Shown here: positions 10,666 to 21,432 of the stretch, piece after piece | Position numbering within the stretch: position 1 is the first letter of the stretch | Layout: every line of letters starts with the position of its first letter | Assembly: GCA_026225945.1 (NCBI GenBank) | Contig: JAMJFZ010004066.1 | Location: forward strand, 2,215,001 to 2,279,000 | DNA: 64,000 bases | Direction: 5' to 3' | DNA from: Cricetomys ansorgei | Taxonomy: Eukaryota; Chordata; Mammalia; Rodentia; Nesomyidae | Translations under genes and position numbers: made by a program | Notes under the pieces: generated by a model | Databases searched by the model: none | Told to the model about the DNA's origin: nothing | Seen by the model: the letters and a program-made list of their open reading frames with translations, nothing else

Positions 10666-11385
10666 GATGGTTAGTTCTGTCAACTAACACAATCTAGAAT
10701 CGCCACAGGGTTGGAGTTCCAGGCGTGGATGTGGCTATGCCTGGCTTTCTAACATGGGCGCTAGGGATTTGAACTCAGGTCCTTGTGCTTGCACAGGAAG
10801 CACTCTAACCCACCAAGCCATCCATCTCCCTGGCCCTCTCTCCTTTCTTTCTCTCCTCCCCTTTTACTTTTTGTTTCCCTTTCTTTCCTTTCTCTCAATT
10901 TTTCTTTTGAGCTTACCATGTCGCTGAGGCTGGAAACTTACTATAGAACCCAGGCTAGCCTTTAACTATTGATCTTCCTCCCTCTGCCTTCCCGGTGGTT
11001 AGATTACAGGCATACACTGCTGCACTGGGCCGGATGTGTTTGAAGACTGAGTTCTCTATCTTCCAAAGAAAGCACTGGGAAGAAAGCCTCAGTGAGTAGT
11101 TGTCTGGGTCAGGTTGGCTGTTGCGGGGGACTATCTTGACATGGGAAGATCCAACCTGAAAGTGGGTGGCCCCATTCCCTGGTTCGGGGCCCTGGAGTTT
11201 ATAAGAGTGAAGAAAGCTAGCTGAGTCCTAGACATGCGTGCTCTGACTCATTTCTCTCTGCTCTTGACTATGGGATGCGACCAGCTGCTCCTGCTACCCA
11301 GACTTTCTCCATGATGGACTGTAACTTGGAATTGTGAGCCAAAATAAACACTCTGCAGCTAAGCTGCTTTTTTGTCAGGGTTCAG
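10666..11385 (+). mobile_element. MaLR-type LTR split by SINEs
   Basis: The 5' start (GGTTAGTTCTGTCAACTAAC) is at 10668-10702. The body and end (GGGGGACTATCTTGACATGG, TTTATAAGAGTGAAG, AATAAACACTC) are at 11096-11385. The gap holds two minus-strand SINEs and a CT tract. Confidence 0.5.
10705..11035 (-). repeat. RSINE/B4 head, CT tract and B1
   Basis: 10705-10838 is a reversed ID/RSINE-type head ending CCATCTCCCTGGCCC. 10839-10905 is CT-rich. 10906-11035 is a reversed B1 (CAGGCTAGCCTTTAACTATT). They interrupt a MaLR LTR. Confidence 0.6.
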
Positions 11386-11497
11386 GGAAATGCGTTTGCT
11401 TAAGGTCATGTGATGAGCGAGAGGATGGGAACGAGCTGAGGTCAGAACTCAGAACTCGAGCCTTCTGATCCTACTCCTGCCCCAGTGGCCAATACAA

Positions 11498-11805
11498 CGT
11501 AAGGAGGGAGGGTTGGTTTTGGCTCACAGTTTGAGGGACAGTCCGTCATGGCGGAGAAGTCAAAGTAGCAAGCAGGAGGCTGAAGCAGCTGGCCACATCA
11601 CAATCGGGAAGCAAAGAGGGATGAAGGCAGGCTGCTGCTCAGCTCGTGCCTCCCATCTTACACAGTCCAGGACTTTGAAACTGGTCCTGCCCTCAATTGA
11701 GAGGGATCTCCCCACTGGAATTAACACAGTAGAAATACAAGATAACCCCCAGAGGTATTCTCAGAGGTCCATCTGCCAGATGATGCTAGATCCTGTGGTG
11801 GTGGG
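11498..11805 (-). mobile_element. MaLR-type LTR
   Basis: Reversed LTR: GGGAGGGTTGGTTTTGGCTC, CAGTCCGTCATGGCGGAGAA, CAATTGAGAGGGATCTCC. It opposes the preceding LTR. Confidence 0.5.
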
Positions 11806-12756
11806 TCAGATTGGGGTGAGGGTGAGGAGTCAACCACTCAGCATCCCTATGCCTCTCTGAGATGGGGAATGACCTGGGTGGTGGTTTCCTACAGGTTGAA
11901 GGTATTGGTGAAAGGGCAAGTCAATTTTGGATCTGTTCAACAGGAGGAGATGGTAGGGTATCACTTGGTCACTGGAGTTACTTCTTTATCCAGGAGATTA
12001 AAGGTAGGACTGGGCCAGCTCTGGGAGCTTGTAGAGTCTTAATAAACGTAACAAACAACTCTCCCTCCTGCCCCATCACCCACACTCGCTCAACACACAA
12101 CCTCCATCCTACGCCCCGCCTGCCCCTTGACAGCTCGCCTCCCTCTCCTCACCAGGACAACTGCATCAGGCATCGGATGACTATTTCAGGAAGTGCCTCA
12201 TTATCACGTGGTTGCTCCCCTCACCGGTTCTATTTGAATTGGTTGTTTGGCACGAGGCTTTGAATTGTTGGTTTTTTTGCGCTAAATTCATTTCCCAGAA
12301 ATGTCAAGCATCACCAAGGCCACTGAGAGTGGGACACACTGTTCTCCGTCCTTTGTTCTGAGTCTCTTCATAGACAAATGTGTTATTTCATCTGCTGGAA
12401 AGCGAGCGGGCGGAACCAGGGTACCTTGAACAGGAGAGCTGAGTGTTGGGTCCCGCTTACCCTCCCTGCACAGCTGCCTCCTGTTTTATCATCTCTTTGG
12501 AAATCAATTGTTACTATTTGATTCACAGAGAAGAGAGGCATCCTTCAACTGGGCGTTCTCCAGTTCTGGTGGAATTGGGAATCCACAGCACTTTCCCTTT
12601 CTGGGTCTGGCCTAGACAGCCTAGACCCCAAGCTCTCTGTAAAAGTCATCTTGAGTGTTCCCTAGGCTTCATGGACTGAACAGGGGTTCCTTGCCCTGAG
12701 TGGCATGGTTCTCCCTTAGCTCCATTAGACTCTATATTAGTTGTTGGGTTTTACAA
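11806..12756. other. unassigned single-copy stretch
   Basis: No repeat recognised. A 133-codon frame (11862-12263) has no family resemblance that I can see. Confidence 0.4.
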
Positions 12757-12960
12757 ATTAAAAAACTTTACTTATTTTTAACGTGTATGTGTGCTTGTGT
12801 GTGCGTACGTGCAATGTGCCATCCTGTGCACGTGGTGGTCAGAGGACGATTTAGTGCAGTCAGATCTCTCCTTCCACATCTGTGTATATTGAGGATGGAG
12901 CTCAGGCCACCAGATTTGTGTAACAAGCACCTTTACCTTCCAGTCGTCTCACTGGCCCCA
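12757..12960 (-). repeat. B3 SINE
   Basis: GT-rich tail, GTGGTGGTCAGAGGACGATT, GAGCTCAGGCCACCAG and the end TCGTCTCACTGGCCCC. Confidence 0.7.
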
Positions 12961-12990
12961 GTTGCTCTCCTGGCTGCTTGGCAATCTATC

Positions 12991-13392
12991 TGTGGTGGTT
13001 CATCTTGTTTGTCAACTTGGTGGGATTTAGAACCAACATGGAAACGCGTCTCTGGGCTTGTCTGTAAAGGATTATCTAAATTAGGTTAATTGAGATGGGA
13101 AGAACCACCCTGAATGTGATACTCTTCCAGGAGCTGGGGTCCAGGGCTGAATAAAGAGGAGAAAATGAACTGAGCATCAGCATTCATCCCTCTCTCCTTC
13201 CCGACTGTGGATACAATGTGACCATCTGCCTCAAACCCCAGCTGCCATGCCCCCTACCTACCTCATCCCTATTCCCATCCAGGGCAATGATGGACTGGAT
13301 TATCTGGAAACGTAAGTCAAAATAAGCACTTCTTCCCTTAAGTTGCATTTGTCAAGGATTTTGTTGCAGCAATAAAAATAGTAACTAATACT
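12991..13392 (+). mobile_element. MaLR-type LTR
   Basis: Starts TGTGGTGGTTCATCTTG. It has TAATTGAGATGGGAAGAACC, a 'gatggactgg' block, AATAAGCAC near 13322, TTTTGTTGCAGCAATAAAAA, and ends AACTAATACT (expected CA terminus mutated). Confidence 0.55.
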
Positions 13393-13700
13393 TGACAGGA
13401 CCCACTTAAGGGAGGAAGGGTTTATTTTGGCTCACAGTTTCAGAGACTATCCAGTCCATCCCTGTAGGGAAGTCATGGCTGCTGGGGTAGCTGGGTCTCC
13501 AGTTGTGGTAGCTTGTGGCCCAGCTTGTTCACACAGAAAGCAAAGAGCTCAGACTAGTACTAGAAGTGGCTATAATCTTCAAGGCTCATTCCTTGTGGTC
13601 CACTACTACTACTGGATAAACCATACATTGTAAAGTTTCCTCAAACAGCGCCACCTGCTGGAGACCAAATGTTCATGAGCCTGTGAGGGACATTTCAAAG
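13393..13700 (-). mobile_element. MaLR-type LTR, tail to tail with its neighbour
   Basis: Reversed: GGAGGAAGGGTTTATTTTGG, GTCATGGCTGCTGG, AGCGCCACCTGCTGGAGACC, GAGCCTGTGAGGGACATTTC. It abuts the plus-strand LTR ending at 13392. Confidence 0.5.
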
Positions 13701-14190
13701 CAGAAAGAACTCCCACATTTGCTGATTCAGTACACAGACAGCTGCTTCCTGAGTACCCTACTGAAGCAAAAGCCTGTGAACAGTTGAACAGTTGGGGACA
13801 TTATTGAGTGGCTCTGGGGGGCTATAACTTTAATGGTCACATTGATGAGAAAGTGTTAAGCTGCTGGCATTTTAGAAACGAAATTGGTCGTGTCCCTGTG
13901 GCAATGGCTATTTTTCCTCCTCGGCTTCATCTTTTTTCTTTTTTTCCCCCTTAAGTGGTTTGTTCTTCTTCCAAGGTTGAAAGGTGTAGTGTCAGATCTG
14001 TCCCCTGGGGCTGTGCCTTGGCAAGCTGATGAAGTCACTGTGATGGAGAGTAGAATGAAAACTGCCTGGTAGGTGACCCACTGGAGTCCAGTTGGTATTC
14101 ATGAGAGTAGAGGCTCTTAAAACCACAGTATATAATAATAATGAAATCCTAACCATGCATTAATGTTTCATATCTATTAATAATTAAGCC
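13701..14190. other. unassigned stretch
   Basis: No gene recognised. AT-rich around 14125-14190. Confidence 0.4.
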
Positions 14191-14275
14191 TTTTTTTTTT
14201 TTTTAAAACTAGGGATGGGAGCCAGGCACTGCACATACTAGGCAGGTACTCTACTACTGAGTCTCCCAGAACCAT
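14191..14275 (-). repeat. ID SINE fragment
   Basis: T14 run, then GCACATACTAGGCAGGTACT and CTACTACTGAGTCTCCCAG, a reversed ID head. Confidence 0.6.
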
Positions 14276-14522
14276 GATGTGATCCATTTTTACTGTTTAA
14301 GATAAACAGCAGTGATGGCAGCAACAAATGGAACAGCAGTATTTCTAAGGAATAGCTCCCATGGAGGGAAGGGAGGAAGAGAGGAAGTGTTGAGGAAGAG
14401 TAGGAAGGTCAGAGAGGTGATTTGTAGAGTCTTGAGAGGGGGCAGGTCTTGAGTTTGGGCCATAGAACCAACCTGTAGCTAGGTTTTATGACTCGAAGCA
14501 GGACTTACATTGGACCAGTCAT

Positions 14523-14642
14523 GCTGGGGCACACCCGTAAAATCGGCACTGAGGAGGTTAAGGCAGGAGGACTGGGAGTTTGAAATCAGCTACATAGATA
14601 AACCTTGAAATCAACCAACCAGTCAACTAACCAGGAATGACA
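14523..14642 (+). repeat. B1-type SINE
   Basis: CATGCTGGGGCACACCCGTA, GGTTAAGGCAGGAGGACTGG, then an A-rich AACCAACCAG tail. Confidence 0.6.
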
Positions 14643-14732
14643 ACAGCAGCAGTAACAAAAAAGTTCCCAGGACTTATATGACATAAACTGTTAAGAGTAG
14701 AGCCACCTGGGTTTAGGAGATAGCAGACCCCT

Positions 14733-15295
14733 GTCCTGATTTACTTTAACTGTCAACTTCATGCAACTGAGAGTCATGAGGAGATCCTCAGTTGAAGAAC
14801 TGCCAAGATCAGGTTGGCTTGTTGGGGCATGACTGTGGGGGACTGTCCTGACTGCTGATTGTTGCAGGAGGACCCAGCCCACTGTGGGCAGCACCATTCC
14901 CTAGAAAGATGGTCCTGGGATATATAAGACAGAAGAAAGCTAGCTAGTGAGCAGACTGCATGGATGCATTAGTTTCTCTCTGCTGTAGATGTTGTGTGAC
15001 CAACTGCTTGAGTCCTGCCTTTATCTTCCCTCAATGATGGACTGACCCTGTAATTTTTAAAAAAATTTTGCAATAGTCTCTCACCCTGTAGTCCTAGCTA
15101 TCCTGGAATTTTCTATATAGACCAAGTTGGCCTTGAACTCACAGAGATCATCTTGCTTCTGCCTCCCAAATGCCAGGATTACAGGTGTGCACCACTGAGT
15201 GTAACCTGGAATTGTAAACCAAATTAACCTTTTTCTCTCCTATGTTGCTCTTGGTTCTCATGTTTTATCACAGTAACAGAAGTAAAACTGGAACA
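14733..15295 (+). mobile_element. MaLR-type LTR split by B1
   Basis: 5' part (ACTTTAACTGTCAACTTC, CCCAGCCCACTGTGGGCAGC, GATATATAAGACAG) and 3' part (GTAACCTGGAATTGTAAACC, TGTTTTATCACAGTAACAG, ending CTGGAACA) flank a minus-strand B1. Confidence 0.6.
15053..15194 (-). repeat. B1 SINE inserted in MaLR LTR
   Basis: Reversed B1 (GGCCTTGAACTCACAGAGAT, GCCAGGATTACAGG). The flanks ACTGACCCTGTAA and ACTGAGTGTAA may be an imperfect target duplication. Confidence 0.65.
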
Positions 15296-15451
15296 GACTC
15301 GCAGTTTCCTGATCCTGATCTTGGGTGTTTCACTCACTCATCCATTCATTCAAAGAAGCGTTTATATACTTTTATAATGAACTATGTTTGCCAAGTAATG
15401 AAGCTTGAGAGGAATTTATTTCTTCCAACTTGAAATACTTTCTTTCTCCCT

Positions 15452-15596
15452 CTTTTTCTTTTCTTTTTTTTTTGATCTTACTATGTAGTCCAGCTGGCCT
15501 GGAACTCTAACTACATACACTGCCTTCGCTTGAAACTTGAGATCTTCCTGTCTCAACCTCCAGAGTGCTGGGATTCACCATGCATAGCTCCCTTTC
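15452..15596 (-). repeat. B1-type SINE
   Basis: T-rich start, TACTATGTAGTCCAGCTGGC, AGAGTGCTGGGATTCACC. Reversed B1/PB1 type. Confidence 0.65.
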
Positions 15597-15684
15597 TTTC
15601 TTATATGAAACATAGCCCTGTAGTAAAGACACTTTCATATTTTGATTTTTTTTAACCTCTCGTGACATTTTGCAAAAGCACTCC

Positions 15685-16335
15685 TGTCTTAGTTCACTTT
15701 TTTTTTTTTAATTGCTGTGATTAAAAACACCATGATCAAAAGCAACTTGGTGTAGGGTTATTTGTCTTACAGGTTGTAGACCTTCATAATGCAAGGCTGG
15801 AACACAAGCAGGGCAGGAACCATGAGGCAGGAACTGAAGCAAAGGCCATGGAGGAGTGCTGCTTACTGGCTTGCTCAGCCTGCTTTGTTTTCTTTCTTCC
15901 TTTCTTTTCTTTCTTCCTTCCTTCTTTCCTCTCTCTCTCTCTCTCTCTTTTTTCTCTCTCTTTCTCTGTTTTTGGTTTTTTCAAGACAGGGTTTCTCTGC
16001 TGTAACTCTGGCTGTCCTGGAACTCACTCTGTAGACCAGACTGGCCTCAAACTCACAGAGCTCTGCCCACCTCTGCCTCCCGAGTGCTGGGATTAAAGGC
16101 GTGTGACACCACCGCCCAGCTCAGCCTGCTTTCTTATACAACCCAGGGCCTAGGAGTGGCCCCGCCCACTGTGGTCTGGGCTCTGCCACATCATTCACCA
16201 ATCAACGAAACACATACCTGGAGCCACTCTGATGGAGGCGTCTTCTCCACCGAGGTTCCCTCTTTGCAGATGATCTACCTTGTGTCAAGTTGACAAAAAA
16301 CAATCAAACAAAACAAAACAACAACAAACAGCACA
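15685..16335 (-). mobile_element. MaLR-type LTR split by B1
   Basis: Reversed LTR from TGTCTTAGTTCAC (15685) with GCTGTGATTAAAAACACCAT. It resumes at 16133 with TATACAACCCAGGG and GCCCCGCCCACTGTGG, then TGTCAAGTTGACAAAAAAC, and ends CAGCACA at 16335. The B1 lies in the middle. Confidence 0.65.
15887..16118 (-). repeat. B1 SINE with expanded pyrimidine tail, 14-bp TSD
   Basis: A well-preserved reversed B1 (GACAGGGTTTCTCTGCTGTA ... TGGGATTAAAGGCGTG). Its A-tail has become a TTTC/TTCC/(CT)n tract (about 15887-15965). Perfect 14-base direct repeats GCTCAGCCTGCTTT at 15873-15886 and 16119-16132 mark the target-site duplication. Confidence 0.9.
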
Positions 16336-16737
16336 AACCCCACCAGGATATAGATGTCTTCAGGTTTTTTTCTTTTTAACAACTTGACTTCACAGATTCC
16401 CATTGGGTGGGTGTAGCATCATCCACCCAACTACCTTTCCAGGGATACTAGCTCACCTGTGTGTCTGATGAACGCTGCAGGAACTGTATCTTCAGGGTAG
16501 ATTTATAGACTTGGGGTTGTTGGACTCTGGGGAAATGCACGTAGCTTTGTTAGATAGAATCAAGTTTCCTCCATAAGATTATATCATCTTGTTCATACAG
16601 AAGGCCATTTTTAGAGGTGGGGTAGCAGGGCAGAGATCTTAACAGGTAGGTCAACAAAGATCCTCATTCCATGATATCCCTTCTCTGAAAGGAAGAGAGG
16701 GAGAGTAGCTTGTGTTACCTGGATGTCCACTTATGTG
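16336..16737. other. unassigned stretch
   Basis: No gene recognised. CATTGGGTGGGTGTAGCATC and similar text may be further old LTR, but this is not certain. Confidence 0.35.
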
Positions 16738-17025
16738 ACAATCAATTTATAAGGAAAAGGTTTATTTTGGTTTATTATGGTTTCACTTTAGAGGTTTCTG
16801 TCAGTGGTTGCTTGTCTCTCTCGCTTTGGTCCTGTGGTGTCATAGTATACCACAGTGAAAGCACGAGTTCCCCTCATCCTCTGGGAGGAGGGGGTGCTGA
16901 GGTGCCAGAGCCCCTTAGAAGGCATGCCCTCCGTAACTTCACTTCCTCCCGTTGGGCTCCCTTCTTAAACATCCCACCACCTCCCAGTGGTGTCCCAGGC
17001 TGGCAACCAAGTCTTGAATAGATGC
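16738..17025 (-). mobile_element. MaLR-type LTR fragment
   Basis: Reversed: AAGGAAAAGGTTTATTTTGG, ACTTCCTCCCGTTGGGC, CATCCCACCACCTCCCAGTG, CAACCAAGTCTTGAATAG. Confidence 0.45.
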
Positions 17026-17245
17026 CGCTCTAGAGGATGACTTCCAAACCCAGAAGAGATGTGTGTATGTATTTCTGAAGGGGGTTCCAACTAGTGCTGA
17101 GACCAGAGACTGAGGGAGGTGTGAGGCAAGCAACCCACCCACCCATCCCAATCACAAAACACCCCATTCTCAGAAACCATACTGTCAAATCACTCACTGC
17201 CTGCAAGACATTCCCCTTCTGAGGAGACAGGGTGAGAGGGCGAGT

Positions 17246-17640
17246 TCATCCATTCATCTGTACATCCATGCATCCATGTATCCATTCACTCATCCATGTA
17301 CTCCCGCCAAGTACTCATCTATATATCCATCCACATATTCACTCATCCATCCATCCACCATGTACCCATTCATTCATGTATCCATCCGTCTATGCACTCA
17401 CCCATCCATCATGTATACCTACTCACGTATTCATCATCCATCCATCCATTCATGTACCCATTCATTCATGTATCCATCCGTCTATGCACTCACTCATCCA
17501 TCATGTATCACCTACTCTTGTACACCTACTCACGTATTCATCATCCACCCATCACTCATGCATCATCCATCCATCACCCATCCATCCGTGCGTGAATCTA
17601 TCCACCCACCCGTGTATCCACCCAAGAATTTATGCATGAA
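17246..17640 (+). repeat. degenerate (TCCA)n microsatellite with higher-order repeat
   Basis: Nearly 400 bases of TCCATCCA/TCATCCAT units. A block starting TACCCATTCATTCATG recurs at 17363 and 17455 (92-base offset), so a longer unit duplicated after the basic repeat. The open frames here (135 and 179 codons) arise from repeat composition. Confidence 0.9.
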
Positions 17641-18639
17641 TCCATTTGCCCAATCCTTCCCTCCATTCAAGATTTCTGATCTAAACTCCATGAAGCAACT
17701 ATGCTTTGTCTGTGATCCCAGGCCAAGTTTTCTTGCGACCATGCAGTATAACAAGCTATTCAGAAACCCCAGTGACTTTACAGCAGTCCTTATTTATCTC
17801 ACGCACAGTCTATAGGTGAGCTAGGGCATTTCTGGGCTCAGCTTTTCTGGGTTTGAGTCTGTAGTGTGAGGCAGCCCCAGGTTTCCTCACTCTTCTGGAA
17901 CTACAAATATACTTATAATGTGTGCTCATTGAATATCTGCTGGAGCAAGTCTCAGGGCCACCGATAATGTCAAAGGTGCTGGGACTTCTACCCACTCCAC
18001 ATAAGAAAGCAAGCAAGGCACAGGGCAGACAAAGCAGATGCTACCTAGTTACAAGAAGGGACAATTGCGAATAACAATCCAATTTACTCCAGGATGTCTG
18101 ATCAAGATAAGGGACTTCTGACCTCTGGAGGCAAAGAATCAGCTCTCCTGCTTCCACTCTCCTTTGTAGAAGCCACTTGAGTAACGGATGTGACACCCGC
18201 CTTCTTAGGCAGGGTTTGGGGAACTTCCATCTTCTGGCCTTGGAATGTTTTATGGGTGTAGGGGGAAGGATCTTCCATTACATAATGTTCTGTGATCTGA
18301 CACAGAGACTCGGATTTAGAGTTTCAGCCTGAGTCCTCGCACAAAGGACTTTCATTTCTAAGTTTTATTGAGCATTGTATGTGGTGGTTTTTTTTTCTTC
18401 TTTTAAAAATAACGACCCATCTACAACTTCTGAACAAAGTGTAATAAAAGTGACAAATATTGGTACACGGTGCACACATTGCCACTCTGGATTTACGGCC
18501 CCAACTTTTTTTTTTCTGGTAAGTCACACTAAATTTGTGCTTTGGGGCTTAATCCATCACTCTATCTTTTAATGCAGTATCTAATCTTGCTGGTTCTTTT
18601 CTTCTGGCAACACAGCTTCTCCTGAAGTGTACTTTCAGG
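17641..18639. other. unassigned single-copy stretch
   Basis: No gene or SINE recognised. From about 18345 it becomes AT-rich with T-runs at 18389-18397 and 18505-18513. Confidence 0.45.
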
Positions 18640-18745
18640 GCTGATTTTTATCAATTGCCAATGTATTTAAAGTAATGTTTAGCTATAAATCAGGGCCCTT
18701 TATTGGGATGCTGCAAAAGTCGCTTATAATACAATGAGTTTAGTG
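18640..18745. promoter_or_regulatory. candidate conserved non-coding element
   Basis: Repeat-free AT-rich island: TTTTTATCAATTGCCAATG, AAAGTAATGTTTAGC, TATAAATCAGGGCCCTTTAT. CAATTG, a CCAAT-like motif and TAAT cores are packed together. Confidence 0.35.
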
Positions 18746-19781
18746 CTTCGGATTCACTCTGGAAAATCTGACAGTAGGAAGAGCGACTGAGACCCCTTTG
18801 AACCCTAGAGACTAGGAGAATTAGCTGTTCAAAGTGTTCTCTTCCTTAGAGACGAGCTTTAAGACCGCCCATGCACAGAATTCAGGAAACGACATCATAT
18901 AACATGAGCTGGTGGAAACCGCTAGAATCCAGGTCAATCTCCTTTTGACTTTCAACTGATTCATGTGCTGCGTGACCTCTGCTAACCGGGACTTCTCTGA
19001 ATGGTCCTTACCTGTAAACTGGAGATGGAATCCCACTTTCTAAAGCTATGGTAAGAATGAGAAGGCCTGTGTGGTATACAGTAGGCTCTTAACATATGTG
19101 TGACCCTGGGGCTCTGCTTCTTCCAAGAAGGAATGAGAAGACTTGTATAAAGGTCCGGTGGGAGCCTCCAGGGTCCGTGTGGTAGGTTCCTACTTGGCCC
19201 ACAGCATGGAGGAGGGTCCCACCGCCCTCGATGCCTGCTGAGGACAATAGCAGGGCTACAGGTCTCTATTTCGACCTCTTGTGTTACCTCTCTGGAAACT
19301 CAGCCCCTTCTTCGGTTGCACGTGGAAATACCAACCCCACAGGCACCGGGAAAGACCCACTTCCCTTGAGAGCTTTTCCCAGCTGTTTTTCCCTTTTCCC
19401 CACTTGACCTTCCGGTTTCTCCTACCTCAGCTTCCGGCTTCTCCCACTCTCGTTTCTGGTTTCTCCCACCAGCTTCTGTTTTCTCCCATTTCTGCTTCAG
19501 ACTCCGTCTGTTGCTTCTTGTGACCCAGAACATTCTACCCAGGCTCTTAGCTAGAGTCCTGTATTGCAGGGGAGGACAATGAGGCCCTCTGCTGTAAGAG
19601 AGGAGGCGGTGTGCAAGACAGAGGGACACCAGCCAGCTTGCATTTGTCATGGGGGATCTGATACATAGCTCCCGACAACCTCAAGGGGGACCCAGAAGGA
19701 AGGCACAACAACCATCCCTGTCCGACTAAACTTAGTGGGTCGTGTTGTTTGTTGTTGCTGTTTTGTTTTTTTACCTTCAGA
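18746..19781. other. unassigned stretch with a 22-bp minisatellite
   Basis: Mostly unassigned. At 19409-19492 about four copies of a 20-22 base unit (CTTCCGGTTTCTCCTACC-like) are tandemly arranged. Confidence 0.5.
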
Positions 19782-20077
19782 CAAGAGGAGGTTCAATTGA
19801 GAAATCGCCTGTAGGCAAGTCTGTGGGACGTTTTCTTGATTAATGATTGATGTGGGAGGAGCCAGCCCACTGTGGGAGGTGCCAACCCGAGACAGGTGGC
19901 CCTGGATTACATAAAAAGGTAGCTGAACAAGCCTCGGGGAACTAGCCAGTAGCGGTGTTCCTCCACGGTCTGCTTCAGTTCCTGCCTCCTGGTTCCTTCC
20001 TTGAATTCCCGCTTTGACGTCCCCCTCTATGACGGACTGTAACTGGTGTTACACAGAAATCGAACCCTACTAAGACA
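19782..20077 (+). mobile_element. MaLR-type LTR, 5' truncated
   Basis: CAATTGAGAAATCGCCTGTA, AGCCAGCCCACTGTGGGAGG, ATGACGGACTGTAACTGG, ending CCTACTAAGACA. Confidence 0.6.
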
Positions 20078-20875
20078 ATCCTCATTAGTCAACACTGCAG
20101 CAGAATAAGGTATCAGAACCCCAGCAAGGCCCAGGAAAACCTGTACTGTGGTCATCTCTCCCAACACCCCCCCACCCCGCCCCCTCCTCCCACTCCTCAT
20201 TCATTAAGGCGCTAATTAAATGCTAGGCCAACATGGCTTAACAGAGCCTTAGCCCCTGCTGGCCTGGAATTCTGCCTGACAAGTGGCAGAATGAAAGTCC
20301 CAGTTCCTTGTTGCTTGAACACACACAGCACGTTGACCTCAGGGCCTTTGCACTCACAGACACCTTTTCTCCTAGATGTGCTCACACCAGGAGTGTTCAG
20401 TCTGGGAGAAGGCCATTTGACAGAAGGCCAGTCTGAGCATAGATGGTCCCAGCCCAGATCGGCAGGTCTGGGGTTAGGGGAAGAGGAGGAACTGGGGCCC
20501 AGGAGGGGTGAGGGCACTGCCTTGGGGCTGGGTCACCTGTGAGCTGGAAGGGGTGTGTGTGCCCAGAGGGATGGCATTCCCTCCCATTCCTCACCCGCCG
20601 TCTTCACACGGAAGCAGTGTTTCCCATGCATTCGCTATGTCATTTGCCAGCAGCAGGGCGCCTTGCTGCTCCATGCCACCTTCCCAAAACCCTGGGGGAC
20701 CTGCGAGTGTCCCACCTTCTCTAGTTGGAGATCCCTGACTGTTTTAGCCTAGGACTCTCCTTCATCTCTGCAACTGTAAAGCTGGTGTGACCTTGTGCAT
20801 GGTCAGCTCGCTGGGAGCTACATTAACTGTGTCCTGCTGGAGGCTGTGGCCTAGGGGAGTCAATGAAGAGGTAGG
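20078..20875. other. unassigned GC-richer stretch
   Basis: C-rich at 20161-20190. Several overlapping short frames on both strands but no protein-like signal. Confidence 0.4.
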
Positions 20876-21394
20876 AAAACCCAATGTGATGGTACATCCC
20901 TGTAATCCCAGCTCTAGAACGCTGGGGAGGTTTCCTAGTTAGCTTAAACTGTCAACTTGACGCATCTAGAGTCACTTCACAAGGGAATCTCAATTGAGTG
21001 ATTGCTCAGACTAGACTGGCCTATGGATATGTCTGTGGGGGATTGTTGTGATTGCGGGATTAAGGAAGGAGGCCTACAGTGGGCGGTCCCATCCCTAGGC
21101 AGGTTGGTCCTGGACTGTATAAGAAAGCATAGGTCAGCAAGGCAACTTTCCTCCATGGTTTCTGCTTCAAGTTCCTACTTGAGTTCCTGTCATGACTTTC
21201 CCATTGATGGACTGTGACCTGGAAATACAAGCCAAATAAACCCTTTCCTCCCTGAGCCTGCTTTTGGATAGAGTGTTTTATTACAGCAACAGAGAGGAAA
21301 TTAGAACAGGAGGAACAGGAGTTCAAGGTCATCCCCGCCACATAATAATTCAAGAATAGCCTGGGCTACATGTAGCACTGTCTAAAGAAAGAAG

Positions 21395-21395
<1 letters not shown>
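20876..21395 (+). repeat. B1-type SINE split by an LTR
   Basis: 5' part (GTGATGGTACATCCCTGTAA, 20876-20930) and 3' part (GAGTTCAAGGTCATCC, AGCCTGGGCTACATG, 21309-21395) flank the LTR at 20931-21308. Confidence 0.75.
20931..21308 (+). mobile_element. MaLR-type solo LTR with 5-bp TSD GGAGG
   Basis: 378 bases: TTTCCTAGTTAG, AACTGTCAACTTGACG, TCTCAATTGAGTGATTGC, GACTGTATAAGAAAGC (TATA-like), AATAAACCC, then TTAGAACA. Flanks 20926-20930 and 21309-21313 are both GGAGG. A 5-base duplication is the class III (ERVL/MaLR) signature. Confidence 0.8.

Positions 21396-21432
<37 letters not shown>
21394..21432 (+). repeat. (GT)n microsatellite
   Basis: GT run with one TTT interruption, in the 3' tail of the split B1. 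Confidence 0.95.

Noticed and set aside
14733..15295. 5-bp TSD for the split MaLR LTR
   Set aside because: Candidate flanks GACCC and GACTC differ and the left end is unclear; not claimed.
15680..16340. 5-bp TSD for the LTR hosting the B1
   Set aside because: Flanks ACTCC and AACCC differ at two of five positions; only the B1 duplication is secure.
17232..17815. Open frames of 99-179 codons rich in His/Pro/Ser
   Set aside because: Translation of (TCCA)n tetranucleotide repeat in overlapping frames.
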